This document shows, piece after piece, positions 1 through 10,794 of a stretch of DNA of 64,000 nucleotides. This DNA is from Cyrtodaria siliqua (Eukaryota; Mollusca; Bivalvia; Adapedonta; Hiatellidae), in assembly GCA_037043455.1 (NCBI GenBank), contig JAWPHD010001286.1:186001-250000 (forward strand), read 5' to 3'. Both the position numbers and the translations under genes were made by a program. Under the pieces are notes generated by a model. It saw nothing but the letters and a program-made list of their open reading frames with translations, did not search any database and had not been told where the DNA came from. Numbering within the stretch: position 1 is the stretch's first letter; every line of letters begins with the position of its first letter.

Positions 1-611
1 TTTAGCATTTTGTCGCAAATTAGTGCCTATACAAATGTCACGTGACATACACGTGCTATATATGGAACTAGTAATAATAAAAAACAACTGTTCAATTTTT
101 GTTGTAAAATATTTTTCTTTAATGTACCATGCAACATTCTTATCTTGTTTTTAAACAAAGGGGTTCAAGGTGAATCCTTTACAAATGAGAAATGAGAACT
201 GCAGAACGTAGAACAATGTATTTGTGTACGATACAAATGCTCGATAGATGTTCTGTTGACATTTAAAAGAGCACGATTGTCATTAGTTTAGTGTAACGCA
301 TTGCAAAACGTCAATTAGATGTATATCTTAAAGAACTTCCCATTTGCACAATACGGGTACTACAGCAAATGGATTTTTATGTAGCCATGGTCAATTAATA
401 TCGGAGATAAATCAAACGTGAACATTAAAACTCGGCTTGGCTTTAATACCGTAACAGAAATTGATACACATCAATTTTAGTTCGTTACATCAGCAATGAT
501 TGCGAAAGATAAATCAGTTATAACGGTAACGGGATCTGTGATACACTGATTGGTCTGTGAGTCCATCACATCTGGGTCAATTAGTGGATGGCCAAGTTAA
601 GTAGCTATCCC
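1..611. other. Unassigned AT-rich DNA
   Basis: No open frame, structured RNA or repeat is recognised here. The sequence is AT-rich and irregular, with frequent stops in all frames. Confidence 0.5.
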
Positions 612-1337
612 ATCGGCGTAGCTACTTTTAGGTCATATAGGCCCGGGCCTATACATCAATTTGAAAAAATTAAAAAAAACTGAAAAGTCCAAAAATGCTA
701 TAAAAATTGAAGACAGAGGGTGTGGGGGTTAATGGTCAACATGTGTTTCTTATTTTATTTTACAGTGTAGGTAATTCAATGTTGTCAAATGTTAATTCTC
801 AAATTTGTAAAAAAAATATTTCTTCAAATACCACACAAGTGCTCTGTCAGATATACGCCAAAATGCACCATTACATATCTAAGTTCAATAAAAAAACCGG
901 GGGGAAAGTCCGGACCCCCTAGTGTGTACGAGCCTATATATGCATTTCAGGTCAGCTAGGCCGCTGTATCCCGACATCAACAGGTAAAGTTTTCAACAGA
1001 TATAACACGTTTTTAAACCTACTGAACTTTTTGAAAACTATATTTGACAATCAAAAAGAGTATGTTTCAATTATTGGGGGGCCAAACAATTATATGGGGG
1101 ACCAAACGTTTTCTTTTTTTTTTGACAAGCAAAAAAACACGTTATCCACGCTCAATTATACCAAACCGTACAACATTATATTGGGGAAAAAGTACTTTTT
1201 GAGCGCTAACCGTTTTTTTCTTCAAATTATTGGGGGTGGGGGTGGGGGAAAGGTGGGCGAAGCATACTCTGGTCCCCACTCTGAACATTGGGGGTGGGTA
1301 GGGGCGGGCCCATCCTGCCCCCGGCTCCTACGCCTAT
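612..1337. mobile_element. Candidate non-autonomous element with inverted GGCGTAG ends
   Basis: The left end reads CATCGGCGTAGC, followed about 30 bases on by GGCCCGGGCC. The right end, read on the complement, has CATAGGCGTAGG followed by GGGCCCGCCCC. The two ends therefore form imperfect inverted termini about 725 bp apart. The interior has G-runs, including GGGGGTGGGGGTGGGGG near 1232-1248, and two short open frames (707-922, 1031-1339) of low complexity with no recognisable domain. No target duplication could be fixed. The family is not identified, and the ends could be two unrelated GC-rich motifs. Confidence 0.35.
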
Positions 1338-2328
1338 GAAAGTTCAAACACGTCGATATCATTTAATATGACCATTATAAGGCGTATCTATTTCGGCTAT
1401 ATCCATTAACCAAGAATCAATATTTATAAACGAATTAACGGCTCATCAACACAATATAGTTTATTTAGAGCCGTCCCAGAGATAAGGGCAGGATATATAT
1501 TAATCCTGGTACCTTGTCGGTCTTTTACTAAGGAATATATTTACTCGGAAGATGATACCGCCCGGTTTATGTCCCCAGCCGACAGACGAGACTAAGAGAA
1601 AGTGTATAGCCCAAGAATACGCAGGGAAAACTCATTGGCAACGTTGAGGCTTGAACCCGGTTTCAAGTCCATCTTGCAATTCACTGGAGCAAGCCTGGCT
1701 CGTACCATTTAATCAGATACTTGGATATGAACAAGTTTATCAATAGCATATCACTTTAACCAGCAAGCGTATTACTATTTACATCATCGGCATCCCAAAT
1801 TCCTTATTCTCGTTATCCACACCCCGCCCCACCCATACTCCTCTGTCTTGTACTACTGTTACCTAAGTATTGGAGCCATGCTTATGTTAACCGGAAATGA
1901 AAGGATTCTTTTGTGTGTCCCGTTAACATATCATATTAGGATTGAGACGGCAACAACAGAGGGAGATGAGATGAAGAATGCAGTTTCCGATCAGACAAGC
2001 CACCACCAGGGGGCGAACTCACACGGGGCAGAGGTCGGTAGCTCTAAAGCGCAAAGCCCTATATATACACAGAGCTATCGAGGCCGAATTTAGGAATGTA
2101 TGTGTTTTATTGTACCAGTCAATGAAATAATGTGCTACTTTTCCTCATTTTGTTTCCATGTACAATGCTGCAATCTGAGTGAACTATAGTTCATGTTGTT
2201 TTTAACACGAATCATGACCCAATTCATGTATATATGAAACAATCTAACATGGTTTATTAAACAATTGAACAATAACACATGATTTTAATTAGATTTTTGC
2301 TTTCAAGGAAATGCATGTTTTGAGAAGT
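1338..2328. other. Unassigned DNA
   Basis: No gene is recognised. A minus-strand GTTCAAGCC-like box B lies near 1650, but no convincing box A or tRNA fold goes with it. The 81-codon frame at 1848-2093 has no recognised domain. Confidence 0.45.
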
Positions 2329-2388
2329 ACACCGGTAGATAGAGGAGCCAGCTTACATACACCGGTAGATAGAGGAGCCAGCTTACAT
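2329..2388. repeat. 30-bp direct repeat, two copies
   Basis: Two identical 30-bp units, starting ACACCGGTAGATAGAGGAGC at 2329 and 2359, lie head to tail. The unit length is a multiple of three, so the short frame through it repeats TPVDRGASLH. That is a consequence of the duplication and not evidence of a gene. Confidence 0.9.
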
Positions 2389-3140
2389 ATATTGTATAAT
2401 TTATTTCGTGTAATTTATATTCAATATAAACTATACGTGTCCGTTAATCAAACAGAACAACATTTTAAAGGAACACAGGTATTAAACTACACCTAGAGTT
2501 ATTAATTCAGTACATTGACTCTGAACCTCTTGCATATATATAAATAAGAGATAAAACAACTTCTGTTATAGTTGTTAAGTCTTCTTTGTTATTCTACCAT
2601 AGGCGTATATATAATATTGGTGCAATGTAACAATTCGCTTTGAACTCTTGAAATAAAAAACAATTTAATAATTTATAAGTAAATTATGTAGAAAACTAAA
2701 GGGACGTCGCAAAACACAAATCCAAATCCAGATTGCCATGTGTTCCTGTAACTAAGCATGTGAACTGTTTTGAAGTGAACTAGTTCCGTGACGTTACAGA
2801 TAAAAGTCTTAAAAATGAATGTGTTTAACGGAAACCTCTGCTGTAAAGTTAAATGAATAATGGAAATAAGGCTATCAGAACGATTAGAAACGACTCATAT
2901 GTAATTACAGTCAATGTACTCATAGGAATGCATTAAACGGCTCAACTGCCATTAGCTGTGACGGAAGGCATATGACTACGCATGCGCAATTGTTAAACAA
3001 GTCACGTGATGGTGTAATTACTGCCAACCTAATTTTGTATTGATTGTGAGACACTTTTCAGGTGTATAGCTATGTCAAAATGTTTATTTTTAAAACCATT
3101 ATTGTCTTATGTGTGTACCTTTGGCAAGATATTAATATAG
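2389..3140. other. Unassigned DNA
   Basis: AT-rich sequence with no recognised gene or repeat. It lies between a short tandem duplication and a SINE. Confidence 0.5.
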
Positions 3141-3378
3141 GCGACTCCGTGGTCGAGGGGTTAACGACGTTCTCGCCTCACACCGCTGCGGGTTCAAATC
3201 CCACTGGGAACTCGACTTCCCAAGTGAGAAAGTGTCAGTTCTTACGGATGTCGGGAGGTATACAGTACTGATTCTACCTAGGAAAAATGGGAGGTCTGCC
3301 TCTACCACAAAACGCGCCCTCATATATGGCCTAGCATATGCTTAACATGATGTAAAACACCATTCAAACAAACAAACC
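3141..3378 (+). mobile_element. tRNA-derived SINE, family 1 (copy 1, full length)
   Basis: The 5' head looks like a tRNA gene, with box A TGGTCGAGGGG at 3150-3160 and box B GGTTCAAATCC at 3191-3201. These are the two internal promoter blocks read by RNA polymerase III. The body carries the family markers AGTGTCAGTTCTTACGGA and CAGTACTGATTCTACC. The tail is a short CAAA repeat ending near 3378. Five more copies lie in the window (9556, 28082, 46136, 46802, 57537). SINEs of this type code no protein and move using the enzymes of a partner LINE. The tRNA-like head is not a functional tRNA gene, because the sequence runs straight on into the SINE body. Confidence 0.85.
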
Positions 3379-5140
3379 AGTGCGTCTCTGTTGCAGATAC
3401 ACCACGTCGATGACTATAGGGGTGTGCACCAAACATGTATTTTATTCCTCGGTAGCCTGATATTGTGATCCACTGTATACATTTTCTCCAGCATAAAACC
3501 ATATTTCAAATTATCAAATAAAATGGCTTCTGCGAGAGCAAGGCCTTTTTACCATTCTTTGCAGCGGCCTGTATACGGCCCCTTCCCCAACCAAATTTAT
3601 TTTAAAATCATGCAGTTTTCCTCATTTTTTAAAATTACCTCTGGAAATTTCAATCCCCCCCCCCCCCCCCCCCCCACCCCCCACCCCCCAATTTAGGTCA
3701 AAAGGTCCCTTCCCCAAAACTGGTAAAAAGTCCCTGGAGAATAATAAAGCCATAACATACTGTACTATATCATAATACACTAGTGATTTCAATTAAAAAC
3801 GATGACGTCAGGTTTAACTATCAAGCTTTCTGATGTATGTGACGTTATGAGTTATGTGATAAATAGAATCTCACATTCGTGGTAAATTTATTAACTCGTT
3901 GGCAAAAATGGTATTATGATCGGCAAGCCAACTTGTTTTAATAAAATTCTCTATTATATTTTTTACAAAATCTCCATACTTGTTCAATTCGTAACCCGAT
4001 GCACAAAACAGAAAAATAACACACGACCTATACCAGAGCGCGTGCTCGATTTAAGACATAAAATCAGTTCAAAGAAAATAATTAGTAGGCAAGTCACGAC
4101 TACAAATCGAAGTGTGATTCCTACAGAAGGGAGAAAATTAAATCTAATTTCCGAGATATTGTTTTGACATTACCGCTTCTCTTTTTTGATTGGATAGGCA
4201 CGACCTCAGCACGACTGCGCTAATAAAAAAGTAGTCCCAAAGCACTGGCGCTGATAATTACCAGGACCTTCACTAAACGCGACTTCTTCCTCTAGAGAGT
4301 ACTTCCGGTTCATTTCCGGTGTTTGCGAAACTGCTTAATCTCTAAAGACGTTCTTTTAGGAAATTTGAGATAATTTTCTTAACACCAATGTGCGTGCGAG
4401 ACTGTAGTTAGGAATGTTTCTCGCGAGTCATAGAGAACAGATCGGAATGTTGGCCTTTTTCGACGTTCATTTTTTCACTATTTATGTCAATATTGATATG
4501 GTGGTGCTAAAACACATCTGTCAATGTTAAGGAACTAGTAGATCATACTGTCATATAGCGTCTACATAAATCTAAAAGATTTTCCGAAGTGAAATTGTCG
4601 GGCAGCATGAACGGTACATTCGTTTAGACGTTAAGTGATGTATACGTGTAGTATGAATTCATAATGTAAATAATAATTATGAAAGTGCTATTGCATGCAG
4701 TGGTCTACCAGACATTGTTTTCTCTAAAGCATGCCCGTGGTTTCTAACGTTTGCCCGCATCATAATTATAAATATTGTGTTATTTAGTGTTGCATGCTCC
4801 CTGGTCGATTTAAACCATATGACGGCACATGTTTGGTTCTCCGTGGCTTAGTGTTTCAGCTTTTTGTTGGGAAGACTGTCGCCATGTAACATACACCAGG
4901 ATGAAGTATATTCTGGTAATATTCAAAAAACAGCAATACATACACAGCAGAAAGTTGCTTTGGCGGGAACGAACCAGTACACTTCACATACAGAATACAG
5001 ACATATAGAGAAGCTAGGCATGCACGATGCCGCATACGTTATAGAATGACATGCCAATACTTTATGACCGCAAAAGTCCCCCAGCACCATAGAAACACAT
5101 GTCCTGCAATGGCCCACCAACATTTAAGAAGATGAGAACC
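3379..5140. other. Unassigned DNA with one poly-C tract
   Basis: Apart from the poly-C run at 3655-3689, nothing structured was recognised. Short frames at 3916-4167 and 4864-5049 show no domain. Confidence 0.45.
3655..3689. repeat. Poly-C / C-rich tract
   Basis: An almost pure run of C, broken by single A residues. The complementary strand is a G-run with quadruplex potential. The exact length in an assembly is often unreliable for such tracts. Confidence 0.9.
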
Positions 5141-5230
5141 CTAGTCCTATATAAACCACAGCAAACAAACGCATTGGCACCAGAACTCTAGTCCTATATA
5201 AACCACAGCAAACAAACGCATTTGCACCAG
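5141..5230. repeat. 47-bp direct repeat, two copies
   Basis: The motif CTAGTCCTATATAAACCACA begins at 5141 and again at 5188, giving a 47-bp period with a nearly identical second copy. It is unrelated in sequence to the 47-bp array at 10795. Confidence 0.85.
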
Positions 5231-5639
5231 TCCGTATTGTACCACAAACAAAACCAAATGAGAAACTTAAATAGTCCATGACCAGGACAATACACAACAC
5301 AAAGAGTGGTGAAGAGCGGGTTACCGACTTGGAACGGTCAGTAGGCCTCGCTGTTTTCCTGTCCTCAGCGCAAAAATTGGCACGACAGTGTAAATAAAAG
5401 CACATCCCATCAAAACGATAATCCAGAACATTCAGATAAATTAGCAAACGATACACTTAACTGTTGTTGTAAAGATGTTTAAAATTAAAATTAAGAAACA
5501 CCTCAGTATGTATTCAGAATTGTATCGAGAATTCACGTCAGTTGCAGCCAAAGAAAAACCAATCTTGGGTACGATAAAAACAACAACAAGTGACGAACGT
5601 TTACGCACATTCCATTTCAGGGTTTGAGAAGGTGCAATC

Positions 5640-5833
5640 ATAGTCCAGTCCACTAGGTTGTCCAGTCACACATATACGTATATGGTCTGCTAGATGCAGC
5701 CAACACTGTATAATCATATGTACTCATGTAAGAGACAGTCAGAATTGTAGAATCACATGTCCTGCAAGAGACCATCAACACGGTAGAGAAGCACATTGCA
5801 TGCAAAAAGCACATATACTGCAAAGACGCATAC
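5640..5833. repeat. Degenerate repeats upstream of the 21-bp array
   Basis: Loose repeats of phrases such as CACATGTCCTGCAA (also at 5097) and ACACTGTA precede the regular array. They look like decayed or more distant relatives of the 21-bp unit. Confidence 0.45.
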
Positions 5834-6150
5834 CTGCAAAAGGCTACAAACACTCTGCATGAGGCCGCCAACACTCTGCAAGAGGCTACCAACACTCTGC
5901 AAAAGGCTACCAACACTCTGCAAGAGGCTGTCAACACTCTGCAAGAGGCTACCAATACTCTGCAAAAGGCTACCAATACTCTGCAAGAGGCTACCAACAC
6001 TCTGCAAAAGGCTGCCAACACTCTGCAAGAGGCTACCAACACTCTGCAAGAGGCTGCCAACACTCTACAAGAGGTTACCAACACTCTGCGAAAGGCTACC
6101 AACACTCTGCAAGGCAAGAGGCTACCAACACTTTGCAAGAGGCCGCCAAC
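5834..6150. repeat. 21-bp minisatellite, about 14-15 units
   Basis: The unit AGGCTACCAACACTCTGCAA repeats every 21 bp with small changes such as CTACC/CTGCC and AAC/AAT. Because 21 is a multiple of three and the unit has no stop in several phases, open frames run through it on both strands. On the plus strand (5796-6215) it encodes heptads of CKRLPTL. On the minus strand (5653-6162 and 5753-6049) it encodes VLVASCR and QSVGSLL heptads. The heptads superficially resemble a coiled coil, but no start context or unique flanking domain supports a real gene. Confidence 0.9.
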
Positions 6151-7980
6151 AAAATGAAACATGGCTATTAACTCTCCTGAAGCAAGTGGTCGTCAAGAGG
6201 CCGGAACGCTATTGACGTTTTGTAAATAGTAGATTTCATTTTGCGTATATCGTTTTCTTGTTTATCTCACCCGTTTAAAGTGAGAGTCAACTCGGTCCGA
6301 TAGCTTGGTGAAGACATATATCCAATCGAAAGATGATCCTTTATCATCAAGACAACATCCAAAATTATATTTATTTATAATTGGACATGGTAGCGCAAGA
6401 AATAATCGATATGAGATTCTCCCAATTTCTAAAATGTTTTCACGTAAGTTGAGATTTTGTGCGGACGCAACTTGTATATTACGTGCATACAATGATACGC
6501 GTGACTTAAATGGGTATGTGATATACTAGTAATACGATCAAAAGACGGCTTTCATCTTTTAATCGAAAAAAAAAGATCTACCTTTCACCAAATCAAAGGG
6601 CAACAAGTACTTGTGTGCTGTTATAAAGCCTGTTTCGTCTTTTAGCATACTGTGCTAAATTTTATGTGCCAGTATCCTTTACTGATTAAGGTCTATCCTT
6701 GAAACAGCATTATATGTATTAAACATTACAATATTACCAGCAATATATGCAAATGGACTGAACTACACGTTATTACAACATAAGTTACAGTTTTTTCCAT
6801 GTGCTTTTTACACATACAGTAAGTATCATGCAACTGTCTTATTCCTTGTCAAGAAAGCTTACAATTCAACGCTCAACATTATGTGTTTTCTGCAACTACC
6901 GTGAACCCCTGACTTTCTAATCTAGTTACACCACCCAAATTACCCCCGATACGAGAAAACACTTTACGACAACGTCAGTACAGCGTGTTCATGTCGCAAA
7001 CAAGTATTCAGAATCCCCGTCATTTGTATTTAAAGCATATCCGATTACGTTAACAACTTTCAAAATATGTATGCATCATTTTGTTTGAGAACTAGGTATT
7101 TAATCATATTTTTTTTCTAAACAGCTGACATCATATGAAAAATACTCTCTTTCCATAAAGCCCGATGATAAATTCAAAGGTGCAATTTTAACGAGATACC
7201 CAAGTCACCCACCGTTTCTGTGTCAATCTTTATGGAATATCTACGTAATTGTTGTAGAGGAAAATTGTAATTTGACTAAAGCCCCCTTCATAAACGCTAT
7301 CACGTGTGAAATCTTCGAATTTAATATCCAATTTATAGCGTTTAATATCATAAACAGATAGTCCCACAATCTAATAAAACATACAGAGTCTCTTTTTCAA
7401 TATGTTAATGTAAACGTTTTTTTATCTATGATATCAATTTATCTGTGCTTAAAAGACTTGAAACATGAACGCATTCAAAATCTAAAAGATAATTAAAAAC
7501 AAACGACGCACTATGTTGTCACATTTTGACTACAATCAGAAAGACTACCAGTAAAGCCTCTATGGTGGTAAATTCTTCAGATTAACGTGTCACTTAAAAT
7601 AACTTATACAATTTAATTATTTTTTTTGACAAAACAGAAAAAGACCATTAACGTTTGGTTTTAGTGAACCCGATACCAGTCTGTACCGTTTTAAGGACTT
7701 ATTTATATGAACACCAACCCAGTTTTTTTAGTAGATCGAGTTTTGATTAAAACCTTTGTTAATGTTTATAACATCTCATTATTGAGCAGACACACTGTCA
7801 CATTAGCGCACAATTAATCACTGTAGTAATTGAATCAAGGGGTTACGTCATAAAGAGAGCAGATTTATAAAACATATAATTTTAATTGCATGTTGTCATT
7901 GTTTCTGCTTACCTGTTTCGTTATCAATTATTAATACACGTTATAAAAGTGTATGATATCAACAGCTTTTTCTCTAGTTT
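6151..7980. other. Unassigned AT-rich DNA
   Basis: Nearly two kilobases without a recognised frame, repeat or RNA. Two short overlapping frames on opposite strands (6262-6492, 6305-6529) have no recognised domain. Confidence 0.5.
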
Positions 7981-8786
7981 GTTGTTGTACATCTGAATTT
8001 CGGCTCGTTGTTGCAAGCATTGAATGCTGTTGATCATTTGTCTCATTGGACGTTGTTGCAAACATTGCTCTTGGATATTTGATTCCTTGGCCTTTGTTGC
8101 CAGACATTAAATATTGTTCTTGGACATTTTGGTTTCTTGGCCGTTGTTGCCAACACTGCTCTTCGACATTTGACTACTTGGCCTTGTTGTTAATTATGCT
8201 CTTGGACATTTGACCCATTGGACGTTGTTGCCAACAATGCTCTTGGGCATTTGGCTTCTTGGCCGTTGTTGCCAACACTGCTCTTGGACAAGTGACTACT
8301 TGGCCGTTGTTGCCAATTATGCTCTTGGACATTTGACTCATTTGACGTTTTTGCCTACCATACTCATGGACATCTGCCTTCTTGGCCTTTGTTTCCAGCA
8401 ATGCTCTTGAACATTTGGCTCCTTGACCTTTGTTGCCAACAATGCTCTTGTACATTTGGCTCCTTGGCCTTTGTTGCCAACAGTGCTCTTGGACAATTAA
8501 ATTCTTGGACGTTGTTGCAAACATTGCTCTTGGATATTTGGCTCCTTGGCCTTTGTTGCCAACATTGCTCTTGGACAATTAAATCCTTGGACGTTGTTTC
8601 CAAGAATGCTCTGGGACATTTGGCTCCTTGGCCTTTGTTGCCAACATTGCTCTTGGACATTTGGCTCCTTGGCCTTTGTTGCCAACAATGCTCTTGGACA
8701 TTTGGCTTCTTTGGTTTTTGGTGCCAACAATACTCTTTGGACATTTGACTCCTTGGACGTTGTAGCCAGCAATGTTGTTGGACTTC
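7981..8786. repeat. 41-bp minisatellite, subfamily A
   Basis: A unit of about 41 bp, with the core GCTCTTGGACATTTGGCTCC followed by TTGGCCTTTGTTGCCAACA, repeats about 18-19 times. The clearest part is 8190-8740; for example the unit start recurs at 8649 and 8690. The edges near 7981 and 8786 are more diverged. Because 41 is not a multiple of three, the frames through it (for example minus 8174-8578, plus 8389-8748) repeat as 41-residue blocks, and they do not look like a real protein. Confidence 0.9.
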
Positions 8787-8849
8787 GATATTATAAGGCG
8801 TTGTTACTAGCCAAGCTGTTTAATATATCTGAATCCCAGCAATACTGAC

Positions 8850-9540
8850 ATCATATGACTCATTGGACGTTGTTGCCAGCAATGATGTTGTACATCTGCA
8901 TCACTGGACGTTCATGCCAGCAATGCAAATCACCTGAATCCTTCGGCGTTGATGCCAGCGATGATGTTAAACATCTGAATCCGTAGACGTTGTAGCCAAC
9001 AGTTCATCTGACTCCTTGGGCGTTGTAGCCAGCAATGCTGTAAAACAGTATCCGTGGACGTTGTAGCCAGCAATGCTCTTCAACATCTGAATCCCTTCGG
9101 CGTTGTAGCCAGCAGTGCTGTTCAACATCTGAATCCTTCGGCGTTGTATCCAGCAATGATGTTAAACATCTGAATCCTTGGACGTTGTAGCCAGCAATAA
9201 TGCTAAACATCTGAATCCTTGAGCGTTGTAGCCAGCAGTAATGTTCACTATATGTATCTGTCGGCTCTGTATCCAGCAATGCTGTTAAACACATGAATCC
9301 TTCGGCGTTGTATCCAGCAATGATGTTAAACAGCTAAATCCTTGGTCGTTGTAGCCAGCAGTAATGTTCAACATTTGACTCATTTGCGTTGTAGCCAGCA
9401 ATGATGTTAAATATCTGAATTATTGGACGTTGTAGCCAACACAAATGTTAAACATCTAAATCCTTCGGCGTTGTAACCAGCAATACTGTTAAACACCTGA
9501 ATCCGTGGACGTTGTAGCCAGTTATACTGTTAAACAGTAT
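8850..9540. repeat. 41-bp minisatellite, subfamily B
   Basis: The same 41-bp period as the neighbouring array, but with a distinct consensus: CTGAATCCTTCGGCGTTGTA then GCCAGCAGTGCTGTTCAACA. Both subfamilies share the CTTGGNCGTTGTNGCCANCA core, so they are one family with two locally homogenised variants. A diverged transition lies at 8787-8850. The array ends at about 9540, just before a SINE. Confidence 0.88.
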
Positions 9541-9555
9541 ATTTAGACGAGTATA

Positions 9556-9803
9556 GCATCTACGTGGCCGATGGGTTAACAACGTTGCGTTGTAAACCTT
9601 ATCACCTCTCACCGCTGCGGGTTCGAATCCCACTGGCAGAACGACTTGTAAGTGAGGAAGTGTCGATTCTTACGGAGGTGTACAGTACTGGTTCTACCCA
9701 GGAAAAAATGGGTGGTCTGCCTCCACAAAACAACAACGACCATCATATATAACCTTACATGTATTGGCAATGATGAAAAACACCTTCAAACAAACACATT
9801 CTT
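9556..9803 (+). mobile_element. tRNA-derived SINE, family 1 (copy 2)
   Basis: Box A TGGCCGATGGG lies at 9565-9575 and box B GGTTCGAATCC at 9620-9630. The shared body has AGTGTCGATTCTTACGGA and CAGTACTGGTTCTACC, and the CAAA tail ends near 9803. It has an extra stretch between the boxes compared with copy 1. It sits directly against the end of the 41-bp array. Confidence 0.85.
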
Positions 9804-10794
9804 GGATGAGCTTGGATGTTCATTTTATAATTAATATCAAGAGCATGTTCTTGGAGGTTGGAAAAAGCTCTATGAAAAAACGCTATTCCTGAAAGAAAAG
9901 GTGTATGCAAGTTGTACTGTGCTCCACTTTTTCTAAGGAATTGTTTCCCATTTTATAAATTCAATATAAAAATGCGAAAGTAGTTCTTACCAAATGGTTC
10001 AAAATACCTAATTTATTGAACATATAATTTTAAAATCGTATTGATTTATTTTTGTTTTAATTTTAATTATTAAATGTAAGGAAACACCTTCGTTCAAAAT
10101 CGATTGTCCATTACCAATTAGGCTTTTAAAGTGATAACTTGTGTTACCATTGAACATATCTGTTCCTCTAATAACGTTTTAATGTAGGTACCAGCACACA
10201 CTAACAGTCGTTTTGATACAAGAACCAGCACATTACTAATACTAAGCGAGTGTCTCCAAATACATACTTAGAGAAATTAACTGTCAAAACAATAATAAAC
10301 AGTTACACATAACAGACACAAATGACAAAACGAAAAGGCGATGGGTGTAAAATCCATGCAGTCACATATTGTCTAACTGCCCTAAAATTCAATAATTCTT
10401 AGACCACTATAACATGTCATTGGCAATTTCTTTTTCCACTATTTTATTAATTCCGAATTCGATCAATGAACTCCGAAAAACTCATGTGACGGGATATCAA
10501 AGAGAACACGAGCTTAGAAAGGAAATGGAATTTGGGCACAATGGGAATTTTTAAGCCATGAATTTGTTTCTTTACACATGTAGCATTGCTTCTTGGATAA
10601 CGACCATTATGTTCAAAATAGATTATCGAACTAATGGATGAGTAAAGATTATTCTTGTTAGAGCCCATGTGTCAAATAAATACCATTTGGACGACTTTGA
10701 GACAGAAATTCTTTTCAAATATGAATTATCCTGAACATGACGGCACTTTGGGTAGAAATGGCAAACGACAACGCAAAATGACATGGAAACAGTT
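9804..10794. other. Unassigned DNA
   Basis: No gene or repeat is recognised. The short minus-strand frame at 10447-10668 lies outside the arrays but has no recognised domain. Confidence 0.45.

Noticed and set aside
1620..1700. Minus-strand tRNA-derived SINE
   Set aside because: A box-B-like GTTCAAGCC is present, but no box A at the right distance and no second copy were found.
3141..3215. Functional tRNA gene
   Set aside because: Boxes A and B are those of a six-copy SINE family with shared downstream body.
5653..6215. Leucine-rich heptad frames on both strands
   Set aside because: A 21-bp unit without stops produces heptads automatically, and opposite-strand frames are equally open.
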